A stretch of 64,000 nucleotides of DNA from positions 12,245 to 76,244 of the forward strand of contig CAMDDU010000019.1 of NCBI GenBank assembly GCA_945892985.1, in the 5' to 3' direction. Below the pieces are notes generated by a model, which made no database searches, was not told where the DNA came from, and saw nothing but the letters and a program-made list of their open reading frames with translations. Below, piece by piece: positions 37,419 to 45,647 of this stretch (position 1 is its first letter; every line of letters starts with the position of its first letter). The position numbers were made by a program, and so were the translations under genes. Origin of the DNA: CAITSH01 sp945892985. Lineage in GTDB: Bacteria; Pseudomonadota; Gammaproteobacteria; Burkholderiales; SG8-39.

Positions 37419-38273
37419 ATGCTACGCATTATTATAGAAATAATTATTGCCGCGATACTCGCGATAACCGCGACATTGTCCTTAGTTACCTGGACAAAAA
37501 TGGCCTCTCTTGAAGCGCAGATATCGAGCGTTCAGAAAAATTTAAAAACCGTTAGCGAAAAATTAGCCAGCGCAGCCGCTAGTCACGACAAAGCACCCGA
37601 CAATTCCCACAGCGCCCCGCACTGGGGCTACGAGGGCGACATGAACCCGGCCAAGTGGGGCGATACCTTCGCCACCTGCGGCACCGGCAAGGCGCAGTCG
37701 CCCATCGATATCCGCGGGCCGTTCGAAAAATCCACCAACGCGCTTACGGTGGACTACAAACCAATCCCCCTCAAGGTTCTCAATAACGGCCACACGCTGC
37801 AGGTGAACGTCGCACCGGGCAGCCAGATGAGCATAGGCGGCGAAAAATATGACCTGTTGCAGTTCCACTTCCACCGCCCCAGCGAGGAGCTCATAGAAGG
37901 CAAACCGGCCGCCATGGTCGCCCACTTTGTGCACAAAAGCGCGGGCGGCAAGTTCGCTGTTATCGGCGTACTGCTCAACCAGGGGACCGAAAACGAGGTC
38001 ATTCGTTCCATCTGGAGCAACGCGCCCAAACAAGCGGGTCCCGAAGTCGATGTGCCTGGCGTGGCGCTCAACCTGATGAAAATACTGCCCGCCGCGCTCG
38101 AGTACTACGCCTTCGAGGGCTCGCTCACCACACCGCCGTGCACCGAGGGCGTGAGCTTCTACATCCTCAAGGCGTCCGGCAACGTATCGCGCGAGCAAGT
38201 CAACGCCTTCCCGTTCAAACTCAATGCCCGCCCGGTGCAGGCGCTTAACGGCCGCAAGATCACCGCCAACTAA
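37419..38273 (+). CDS. Membrane-anchored alpha-class carbonic anhydrase
   Basis: The enzyme interconverts CO2 and bicarbonate in the periplasm. The 284-aa product has the alpha-class core: HWGYEGDMNPAKWGD, QSPIDI, and zinc ligands H150 and H152 (LLQFHFHRPSEE) plus H169 (MVAHFVHK). SLTTPPCTEGVSFYI is also typical, and Cys at CGTGKAQSP and TPPCTEG could form the usual disulfide. In place of a cleavable signal it has an uncut-looking helix (IIIEIIIAAILAITATLSLV) and a coiled-coil stretch to residue ~52, so it is probably tethered. AAAGGA lies before the ATG. It is not obviously linked to motility. Confidence 0.9.
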   Translation: MLRIIIEIIIAAILAITATLSLVTWTKMASLEAQISSVQKNLKTVSEKLASAAASHDKAPDNSHSAPHWGYEGDMNPAKWGDTFATCGTGKAQSPIDIRGPFEKSTNALTVDYKPIPLKVLNNGHTLQVNVAPGSQMSIGGEKYDLLQFHFHRPSEELIEGKPAAMVAHFVHKSAGGKFAVIGVLLNQGTENEVIRSIWSNAPKQAGPEVDVPGVALNLMKILPAALEYYAFEGSLTTPPCTEGVSFYILKASGNVSREQVNAFPFKLNARPVQALNGRKITAN

Positions 38274-38661
38274 GCGGGCACTGATTGCTGATTTTCAGGT
38301 AAAGCACCGCAAGCGGGTCCCGTTCGTCCCCGGCCCGCGAAGGGGCGGGGGCGGGGGGCGGGTGGCGGGTGGCGGGTGGCAGGTGCCAGGTGCCAGACGT
38401 CAGGTGCCAGACGCAAGAATCCAGGGCAATGAACAAGGCCTCATCGTCCTTGGCCGCGCTGCGGTACGCCCGCAGGGGTGCCGCCACAGCGACCTTATCC
38501 CGCAGCGCAACATTTCGTCGTGCGTACACCACCGAAAAGGCCTCCGCCCCCCCTGGGCACGACCAAATCGCCGCGAAACCAAATTTTTGTAAATAAAAGG
38601 CATGTAGCTTACATCGCGTATTTAATCCAAGCTCTACTATCTCTCGCTTAAGCCGCTCTAC
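38274..38661. other. Intergenic stretch with G-rich and heptamer repeats
   Basis: This 388-bp gap holds a G-rich tract (38342-38360), eight heptamers (38361-38416) and a small ATGTA-N3-TACAT palindrome at 38602-38614, close to the next gene. No convincing gene is seen on either strand. Confidence 0.6.
38361..38416 (+). repeat. Eight tandem heptamers of a GGTGNCA type
   Basis: Eight 7-bp units: GGTGGCG twice, GGTGGCA, GGTGCCA twice, GACGTCA, GGTGCCA, GACGCAA. A related eight-unit array lies at 51640-51695. Confidence 0.85.
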
Positions 38662-39195
38662 ATGCTCAATAAATTCGGCAACGTCATGCAAGGCGTCCGC
38701 TTCGTTCCAACATCGATAGAGGCGTCAGCACCGACCTCTGCAAGCGATGCGAGCAGCACACGCTCGACCGAAGCGCTCAGCGCCGTGCAATACGCGCCTG
38801 CCCATGCGACTGCCACCGCGACTGCGCCCCCGCCCGCCGAATCGGTGGATGTGATCGTCGGCAGACTCCTCCTTGCCGGCAGGACAAAGGCCGGGCTGAC
38901 AAGAGAGAATGTCGCCCGCACCCTGGCGCTGTCGGTCAAGCAGGTCTGTCAGCTCGAAGAGGGGACTGCGCAGTCCTTCCACCATGTCAACCATGCACTG
39001 ATGTGTGCCCGCCGCTACCGGCTACTGGTGGGCATTGCAACGGCTGCCAGCACTGATGCGCCCAGGCAAAACATAGCAGCCGACACGCTTGACGGTGTTT
39101 ACACCAACCGCCCAGCCCCTATTCTGCTGGGCTTGCTCGCCGCCTTCCCCAAGTTACTGGCTGCCAGTTTCAGTTTTGGACGCGTACGCCGATGA
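38662..39195 (+). CDS. RodZ-like HTH protein
   Basis: The 177-aa protein has a disordered Ala/Ser/Thr-rich N-region and a helix-turn-helix of the RodZ/HTH_25 kind at ~70-130 (LLLAGRTKAGLTRENVARTL, then ALSVKQVCQLEEG). A weakly hydrophobic C-terminal stretch (APILLGLLAAFPKLLAAS) may be a membrane segment. The HTH looks related to that of the gene at 40309-40959 (SVKQVCQLEEG against SKKQVIALELG). Its stop overlaps the next gene by ATGA. It could act as a DNA-binding regulator or as a RodZ-like membrane adaptor. Confidence 0.6.
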   Translation: MLNKFGNVMQGVRFVPTSIEASAPTSASDASSTRSTEALSAVQYAPAHATATATAPPPAESVDVIVGRLLLAGRTKAGLTRENVARTLALSVKQVCQLEEGTAQSFHHVNHALMCARRYRLLVGIATAASTDAPRQNIAADTLDGVYTNRPAPILLGLLAAFPKLLAASFSFGRVRR

Positions 39196-39815
39196 GCGAC
39201 GCCACCGCGCGCAAATCAGGCGATGGCGCGCGAACGCGCCCTTACGCGCGCCTGCAGCCGGCAAGAGGGCTGAAAGAGCCGCCGCAGGCAAAAATGATCA
39301 CGCAAGACCTGTTTTGCGATGTGGCGCCTGCCGCGCAAAACACAGAACAACCCACGCCCATCGCCACCACCCGGCTCAAACTCCTGCTCATCGAGGCGAA
39401 CGAGAACAACATCGCCTTCCTGCGCCTTTACGGGCTGCACGCCGGTGTGGATGTCACCAATGCCGCCGGCCTCAGCACGCGCGAACTGGCCGCGGCGCTA
39501 CGCTCCTACGACGCGGTGATGCTGGGAAAATCAAGCGGGCTCATCCGCCACGTGGTGACGGTTTTTTCACTGCTGCGCGCCTGCACCCGCCAGCCGGTGC
39601 TGATCATGCCCCTGGTCCGCTGCGAGCGCAGGACCGAAAAAATAAAGTGGCAATTCCAGATCAGTTTGCCGCTGGCCGCAGCCGCCACGACCAAAACGCT
39701 GCGTGATGTTGCGGGCGCATGGCGCGCGGCGCAGCAACTGCGCGCGCTTCCTTCGACGCAGTTGTTTTCGCAGGTGAACAAAGTCGCGCTGATCAGGCGC
39801 GCCATGTTTTTCTGA
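39192..39815 (+). CDS. Degenerate receiver (pseudo-REC) domain protein
   Basis: The 207-aa protein has a basic, disordered N-region and a receiver-like fold at ~60-180 (RLKLLLIEANENNIAFLRLY, then YDAVMLGKSSG, then QPVLIMPLVR). Compared with the canonical receiver at 45192-45584 (ILIVDDQPTN, YDVVLLDLSMP), the acidic pair DD is EA and the phospho-acceptor Asp is G112. It is therefore unlikely to be phosphorylated and may act as a constitutive or ligand-controlled binding module. Coupled to the upstream HTH gene by an ATGA overlap. Confidence 0.65.
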   Translation: MSDATARKSGDGARTRPYARLQPARGLKEPPQAKMITQDLFCDVAPAAQNTEQPTPIATTRLKLLLIEANENNIAFLRLYGLHAGVDVTNAAGLSTRELAAALRSYDAVMLGKSSGLIRHVVTVFSLLRACTRQPVLIMPLVRCERRTEKIKWQFQISLPLAAAATTKTLRDVAGAWRAAQQLRALPSTQLFSQVNKVALIRRAMFF

Positions 39816-39940
39816 ATTATCCGGCTTGCACGCGCCGCTTAAGCGGGCAGCGCTTCTGGCGAAACTGAATTTTGTGAATTTTGCATTGCACCGTTTCAGT
39901 TGACGCGTAGTGGGCGTCAGATTGCGCACAGGCCACGAAT

Positions 39941-40312
39941 TTGACAAATTTCACCCGCATAAGACGCCAAAGCGCCGGACAAGCTGCCGCGTCCTGTGGC
40001 TTCTTGTCCCGTGGCTTCTTTAAAGAGCGCGGCCTGCGCAATGCCCTGCTGCTCGGAACAGCACTCCTCGCCGGCTGCGCCCAGACGCAACGCCCCTCGG
40101 ATGAAACGCCCCGGCAAAGCGCAGCCCCCGCCGGCGCTTGCAACCTGGCCGCCCGACACAGCACATCGATGCTGCCCTCTGCGACCCTCGCCGCCCTCTT
40201 CAGGACCGACCTGAACGGAGATTGCCGGGAAAACCCACTCACGCTGGAGCTCACTGCGCTGCCACCGGCGCACAAACACGCGCATTACAACAGCCCCTCC
40301 GCGGCAAATTGA
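39941..40312 (+). CDS. Small lipoprotein, function unknown
   Basis: A 123-aa reading from a TTG at 39941. A lipoprotein signal is clear: hydrophobic LRNALLLGTALLAG followed by Cys (lipobox LAGC) and CAQTQRPSDET. About 30 residues precede the hydrophobic core, so the true start may be further in, but no better start codon is visible. The mature part has two more Cys, which may pair. The stop overlaps the TTG of the next gene (TTGA). It lies 125 bp after the pseudo-receiver. Confidence 0.5.
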   Translation: MTNFTRIRRQSAGQAAASCGFLSRGFFKERGLRNALLLGTALLAGCAQTQRPSDETPRQSAAPAGACNLAARHSTSMLPSATLAALFRTDLNGDCRENPLTLELTALPPAHKHAHYNSPSAAN

Positions 40313-40959
40313 AAACCAAGGCCGCAGCAGCCGTGCCTTTCGGTCTGTATCCGCCACCACTTGACCTCACCACGCTGGGCGAGGCCTATCGCGACCGGCG
40401 TGCTCATTTGCAATGGTCGCAAGAGGCGTGCGCGACCCGGCTCTGCCTGTCGAAAAAGCAAGTAATCGCGCTCGAGCTCGGATCCTCCGCGGTATTTTTG
40501 AGCTATACGGTGCGCTACTGGTGCATGCACCGTTACGCCACACTACTGGAGCTTGACTGGGAATGCCTGCAAAAGATCCATGCACTCGGGTCACCGGTCG
40601 CCGATACGTCCACTTGCGCCCTCGCAACGCAGGCCTCTTCGGTGGCGCCGACCGAAACAGAGCCCATTTTTGCCCCTGACGCTACGGCCGGGGCGGCGGC
40701 GTTGGCAGCGGAGGCTGAACCCGATCTCGCGCCCAGGCCCCGCAATCCACTGCCACGCCTGGCCGCGCTGCTGGTCGCACTCAGCCTCTCGATCGCCTTC
40801 GCCTTCGCCTTCGCCTCAGATGACGAGCAGCGGCCGCACGCACACCCAACGAGCCTGCACAGGGTGATTTGTGATGCCGCCGCCTTTGTGGCTTCGGGCG
40901 CTGCCCGGAGCTGCCTCCCCCTCCCTCCCCGGGCTAGCGACACACCAAGCCTGAAGTAA
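40309..40959 (+). CDS. RodZ-like HTH protein with membrane helix
   Basis: The HTH of the RodZ/HTH_25 kind lies near the N-terminus (LQWSQEACATRLCLSKKQVI, then ALELGSSAVFLSYTVRYWCM, then HRYATLLELD), with a Pro/Ala linker and one membrane helix (LPRLAALLVALSLSIAFAFA) followed by a short Cys-containing periplasmic tail. This matches RodZ architecture in small form. The TTG at 40309 is chosen because it overlaps the lipoprotein stop. The open frame extends back to 40138, but that part is the lipoprotein in another frame. 216 aa from this start. Confidence 0.55.
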   Translation: MKTKAAAAVPFGLYPPPLDLTTLGEAYRDRRAHLQWSQEACATRLCLSKKQVIALELGSSAVFLSYTVRYWCMHRYATLLELDWECLQKIHALGSPVADTSTCALATQASSVAPTETEPIFAPDATAGAAALAAEAEPDLAPRPRNPLPRLAALLVALSLSIAFAFAFASDDEQRPHAHPTSLHRVICDAAAFVASGAARSCLPLPPRASDTPSLK

Positions 40960-41029
40960 GCGGGCTGGGCGGCCGGGATGAGCTGCCCTGCGTAGGGTGC
41001 TTTAATCCGCCGCCCGCCCGGCGGGGCGA

Positions 41030-42869
41030 TCACGACGGCGTAACGCTTCCCGACGGTACATACACGAGGCTTAAGGGGATTTTGACGCAAAACCTTGAGC
41101 CTGTGCCCGGTACGCTGTCCACGGCCAGCTCGCCCCCCAGGAGCTCCACCAAACCCTTGCCAATGTTCAAGCCAAGGCCAAGCCCGTTGAAGCGCCGGCC
41201 AATCGCGCTGTCGGCCTGGGTAAAGGGTTGAAAATAAGGTCCAAGTGCTTCTGTTCGATACCAATGCCCTGGTCAGAGACGAAAAATTCCATCGTGCATA
41301 ATTCCGGGGCGCCGTCCACCTTGTGCATTACCGCGCCCAAGGTAGCCCTACCACCGCTGGAAAATTTAATGGCGTTGTCGATAAGTTTGTCCAAAACAAG
41401 GCGTATTTCCGCGGCTGCTCCCCAGACTAAGGGGGGAATACCTGCGTCAATATCCTCGGCCAAAGCGATGCCTTTTTCCAAGGCTCGTTTTGAATGCGCA
41501 TCGACTATAGCTCGAAAGAGTATCTCGATGTCCATGGCAGAGAACGCGACGACACCCTGCCCCCTTTGCAATTTTGCGATGATGAGCACGTCATTCACCA
41601 AACTCAGCATGGCTTCAGCAGCGCCCTGTATCTCCATGGCCAGCTCCCTCTGCGAGTCTATGAGCTCGCCCTCAAGAAGCAAGTCTGAAAACCCGAGCAT
41701 GCCGTGCAGGGGGTGCGCATTTCGTGGCTGACTATGGAGAGAAACTGCGCTTTCGCTTCGGCGCCCTGATCAGCAGCACGCCGAAGTGCCGCCTCGCGGA
41801 CACGCAAGAGATCTGCCTCAGACACGGCTGTACGCATGCGCTGTAGCGCTTGATGCAAAGGCATCGCCCCTAACATAATGATAATCAGGCACACGAGGGT
41901 AAAAATGCCGATTATCTTGACGTCAGCGCGCCAATCGTCCATAAAAACGCTAGCTGCGGACTCGAGCTTGACCAAAAACCGCCCGTCCTCCGAGGTGCCC
42001 GCCACTGTCAAAACCCTGCCCCCGTCGCCCCCCCGGGCGAACAGGGCCGGGCGGTTTGCCTTGAACATTTCCACATCCATGGCAGCGCCTGGCAAGGCCG
42101 ATCCATGCTCGAAGTCGTAACGCGCTCCCGTACGCGCCGATTGCTCAGGAAATCTCACCAATAGCAAACCAGTTTTATCGAACAAGGATAGGGCCCGCCC
42201 CTCTCCCGGGGAAATAGCCGCGTAATAATTGCGAAAAAACTGCGTCCTAATCCCGATGACCACAATCCCGGCGAACCGTCCCTTGACGTCGTTGAGCCGG
42301 CGGGTCGCATAAATGGTCCACTGACCATCAACAAGACTCTTCGCCGGCGTGGTGAATTTGACCTCGAGGCTGGGATCATCCACATGCCGCTTGAAATGCT
42401 CCCGGGCGGCGAGATTAAAGACCGGCGCCGGGAAGGCGCGCGTGTTAAGGACGACATCGCCGCGTACATCGGCAAAGGCGACCGTGCCAATCTGGGGAAA
42501 AACCTTTGTGTAATCCAGGAGCGCATCGAAGCTCTGGCGTGAGCTTAGATGCTTTTTCAGTTCGCGCTCATTGGCTAATTCAAGTCGCGTCACGCGCTCT
42601 GCGAGTTCATTCACCGCGGCCTCGGCGCCTCCCAGGCTCTGCTGCGCATGGGAGGCCACCAGCCATAGCATGCGCTCTATCGTGCTCTTTGCGTCATCCA
42701 TGTGCCGCAAATACAGCAGGCCACCGCCCACAAGGGTCAGCAGCGTGATGGCGACACCCAGCCCAACTGCCGTTATGATCACGCGGCGGGAGCTACTGAA
42801 TAATGGACTGACTTTCAGCCCAGCCCGGCTCTTGGCTAAGGTCGTGCTCGAGAATTTAGAACTTTTCAT
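41030..42869 (-). pseudogene. Membrane sensor histidine kinase broken by two 1-bp deletions
   Basis: Read with two single-base corrections this is a complete kinase. It has two membrane helices (~residues 30-52 and ~290-312) flanking a periplasmic Cache-like sensor (TVAFADVRGDVVLNTRAFPA ... IYATRRLNDVKGRFAGIVVI), then the H-box FLSIVSHEMRTP, the N-box LDKLIDNAIKFSSGG, G1 DQGIGIEQ and G2 NGLGLGLNIGKGL. The first frame ends just after the H-box because a G run at 41709-41713 is one short. The next frame is lost near 41230, where TTCCAA would be expected but TTCAA is read. As written it yields a sensor without a catalytic domain. Sequencing error in homopolymers is the main alternative. Confidence 0.8.
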
Positions 42870-42968
42870 GCTTTACGCTGACACCACGATTTGAGGCTGA
42901 AATTTCAATATGTAATCATCTCCATCGTAACGGTGGAGTCTGTGACAAAACAGTCTGGACAAGTTTTA

Positions 42969-43013
42969 ATTTACTGTCATTACCGTAATGACAGTAAATG
43001 ACTGATTTACTGT
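42969..43013. promoter_or_regulatory. Palindromic operator-like array (ATTTACTGT half-sites)
   Basis: 42969-42983 and 42985-42999 are perfect 15-bp inverted arms with a 1-base centre. The 9-base half-site ATTTACTGT recurs as ATTTACTGT, ACAGTAAAT, ATTTACTGT at 42969, 42991 and 43005, so the second and third copies form another inverted pair with a 5-bp spacer. This looks like a multi-site operator for a dimeric regulator, about 100 bp upstream of the minus-strand kinase. Confidence 0.65.
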
Positions 43014-43018
43014 CCTCA

Positions 43019-43063
43019 CTGCCATCGCTGCCATCGCTGCCATCGCTGCCATCGCTGCCATTG
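43019..43063 (+). repeat. Five tandem nonamers (CTGCCATCG)
   Basis: Four exact CTGCCATCG units followed by CTGCCATTG, directly after the palindromic array. Confidence 0.9.
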
Positions 43064-43306
43064 TTGAGCTTGCTCTTGTTATTGTTGTTATTACCCGTAT
43101 TAGCCTCAGACTGACATGCCCCCCGCCTCAATGCATTCCCGGGTAGCGGCCAGAAGACCATGACTGGCAATAAGCGCAGCGCGATCGGCCCATAGGGGCG
43201 TATCTCCATGGTCAAAAAACTGCTCAGGCTGGCGCCTGGTTTCGATGAAATGCACGCAATCCCGCGTCCGGGCATGTCTTAAACAGACATTGAAAACGAT
43301 GCCTTA

Positions 43307-43318
43307 TTGATTAATCAA
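43307..43318. promoter_or_regulatory. TTGATTAATCAA palindrome
   Basis: A perfect 12-bp palindrome about 190 bp upstream of the kinase at 43509. It resembles an FNR-type half-site pair but with a 2-bp rather than 4-bp centre, so FNR binding is doubtful. Confidence 0.3.
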
Positions 43319-43508
43319 ACCATGCAGCGCGCCAGCACACTGCCTGCTTAAGAAGAATTAACAATTATTTACTCGTGTCAAAACTCTTTCTAACGGCAGA
43401 ATTCAACCATCCTACAGAATTGCACCGTACCACGCCTGCCTGGCTTTATCCGCATGGAAGTCCTCCTTTATCTATTCAAGCGCCCACAAGCATGCCGGCG
43501 GGCAAATA

Positions 43509-45199
43509 TTGCTAGTGATTAACGCCCTGCTTTGGGTGGCGCGATATTGGGCGTGGCTTGCCCTGATGACGCTGCTCGCTATCCTGAGCTTGGTCTATTT
43601 TTCCGTTCGGACGATAAGCACCGAAAAAAAAAATATCACCATTGAGTCCGTCGACATCCGGCTTGCCCAATCGGTAACGGAAAGCGCAAACAAGGCATCG
43701 CGTGCGCTGATAAGCGTAGCGCATCGGATAACGGAATATGCCAAGCCATCCCCCCCCTTGGAAACGACCCGGTTGCCGATCGGGTTACCAACGGCAGCGG
43801 ACCAAGCGCCGACACAAGCAAAACGGCGATTTCGGCCCACTACTTTGTGGATGCCTCCGGCAACAGCGAAGTCAAGCGCGATGGCGTACGCATGCGGGTG
43901 AATTTTTCCGCAACTGATTTTTACCGCAACACCGGCAAAGTGGGCGCGACGCCTTACTATTTCAGCCCCGCGTCCGGGTTCATGGGGCTCGCAGAACACC
44001 CCGCGCAAATGGTCCTTACCAGAAAGCTGGGTGCTGCGGAAAAAAACCCGGGGGGCATCTTGGCCACTGTGGTCGACCTCACTGCCGCGTTCGATGAAGG
44101 CAAGGACCCGCATTTACAGAATAACTTCGTCGCGCTCTACAGAAGCGATGGCGTGCGTTTGATGCATACCGGCCAAAAGGCACCCGATTTCGACCACAGC
44201 GCCCTGGGCCAAACACTGCAGGCTGCCGCGCAAAGCCCGCATCCGCAGGCCAAAGTCACCAGCATGGCGGATGAACACACGGCAAGCATGTACCGCGTTG
44301 CGTTTCAGGCCGTGCCGGCATTTCCTGACCTGATCGTGGCCCAGGGCTTGTCGCAAAGCGACGCACTTGCCCCCGCGCTCGCATTCGAGAACAAGCTTTA
44401 CGCCGCATCACTCGCCGCCGGCATGATACTGCTGCTCATGATGCTCTTCGCGGCCCGGACGGTACAGACCCTTACTGCTTCTGTCGAACGGCATAAGGAA
44501 GAAAAGAAACACAACTTGCGTTTTCTGCACATGACGGTGCATGAGTTGCGATCAACCATGCACGGCATCCTCGGCTATGCCGACCTGCTGCAGCATGAAC
44601 TGCACGCCCCCGAGGATAAGGAAGGGGCGGAGACCATTTCCAATTTCGGCAAACACCTTATTGCCCTGATCGACAGGATTCAAACTGTTTCAAGCCTAGT
44701 CTTAGAACCCTTACGGGCGCAAGCAAGCGAGTTCGAATTGAGCGCGCTGCTGGACACGGTGGTCCGGGCGCATACGCCAATTGCGCTGCGCAAAAACCTT
44801 GCGCTCGAAACGGCCTTTACCGTGGCACACATTTTTTCAGATAAAATCGCCATCGCAAGCGTGATGCACAACCTGCTTGGCAATGCGCTTAAGTACACCC
44901 AAGATGGAAGCGTCCGCGTCACATCGAAGGTGACAGGTGGTATCGTCCATATAGCCGTTACCGACACCGGTTGCGGCATAGCCGATAATGAGAAAAAGCA
45001 CATGTTTGAAGCCTACTTCCGCGGGAAAAACGGCAATTCTTCAGACTCTTCCGCCGGTTTGGGCCTTTATTTTTGCAAACAACTGATTGAAGGCATGAAC
45101 GGCAAAATCGGCTACCGTCGAAACTCCGCAGAAGGTACGACTGTCTGGTTCGAATTTCCCCAGAAAATGACCATGGAAAGCAGCCCTCGCAATGGATAA
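43509..45199 (+). pseudogene. Membrane sensor histidine kinase with a frameshift at a C7 tract
   Basis: The first frame (from 43509) encodes the N-terminal membrane helix (WAWLALMTLLAILSLVYFSV) and the start of a periplasmic sensor. It shifts at the C7 run 43751-43757. The second frame then continues without a stop (GNDPVADRVTNGSG ... KTAISAHYFVDASGNS) through the rest of the sensor, a second helix (LYAASLAAGMILLLMMLFAA), the H-box LHMTVHELRSTMHGILGYAD, N-box VMHNLLGNALKYTQDG, G1 VTDTGCGIADNEK and G2 SAGLGLYFCKQLIEG. One more C would restore a single frame of about 560 aa. A start at GTG 43847 would give a truncated 450-aa kinase. Overlaps the receiver gene by 8 bp. Phase variation or sequencing error are both possible. 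Confidence 0.8.
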
Positions 45200-45584
45200 A
45201 ACAGCGCCCCGCTCGATCCTCATCGTCGATGACCAGCCGACGAACCTGCGGCTCGCCACGCGTATGCTGGCAGGAAGCCCATGGCGGGTAACGGTCGCGG
45301 CATCAGGCCAAGAGGCGCTGGAATTGACCGAAACGAGCACCTATGACGTCGTGTTGCTGGACCTGAGCATGCCCGTCATAAGCGGCATTGATGTGGCAAA
45401 AAAGCTGCGGAGCCAAGCAAAGCAGCCACCACCCTACCTCATTGCGTGCACGGCGTATGGAAGCTACCTTGGGGAATCTTCGACGGCAGGCCTGTTTGAC
45501 ATGACGCTGGCCAAACCGTTCCTGCGGGCTGAGTTGATTCAAACGCTCAGCGAAGTCGAAAGCATTTTGCAGGCTAGAGAATGA
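45192..45584 (+). CDS. Stand-alone receiver (CheY-like response regulator)
   Basis: The 130-aa product is one receiver domain with the acidic pair in ILIVDDQPTN, the phospho-acceptor Asp in VVLLDLSMPVISG, Thr in IACTAYG and Lys in LAKPF, so it should be phosphorylatable. It has no output domain. It starts within the last codons of the kinase gene and is therefore its likely partner. It precedes the ISL3-like protein gene by 63 bp on the same strand. Confidence 0.93.
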   Translation: MDKTAPRSILIVDDQPTNLRLATRMLAGSPWRVTVAASGQEALELTETSTYDVVLLDLSMPVISGIDVAKKLRSQAKQPPPYLIACTAYGSYLGESSTAGLFDMTLAKPFLRAELIQTLSEVESILQARE

Positions 45585-45647
45585 CATGCCATTGCGCCCG
45601 GAAAAACCGCATCTGCGTCTGCGGGAAAAAACGCCCCTACCGATGAC

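Larger units (their letters stand above)
42870..43508. other. 639-bp regulatory-looking intergenic region between two sensor kinases
   Basis: The gap separates two divergently transcribed kinase genes. It holds three copies of a 9-bp half-site in alternating orientation (42969-43013), five nonamers (43019-43063) and a TTGATTAATCAA palindrome (43307-43318). I see no gene in it. Confidence 0.6.

Noticed and set aside
38260..38691. Open frame on the minus strand (143 codons)
   Set aside because: Its first ~90 residues look fairly protein-like, but it runs through the heptamer repeats and overlaps the starts and ends of two better genes in antisense. No ribosome site stands out.
40533..41264. 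243-codon minus-strand frame considered as the C-terminus of the neighbouring kinase
   Set aside because: It is in the wrong frame. The true kinase end is recovered by single-base correction and stops at 41030.
42916..43275. Open frame on the minus strand with GSD tripeptide repeats (119 codons)
   Set aside because: The tripeptides simply translate the nonamer microsatellite, and the frame crosses the palindromic array. No family resemblance.
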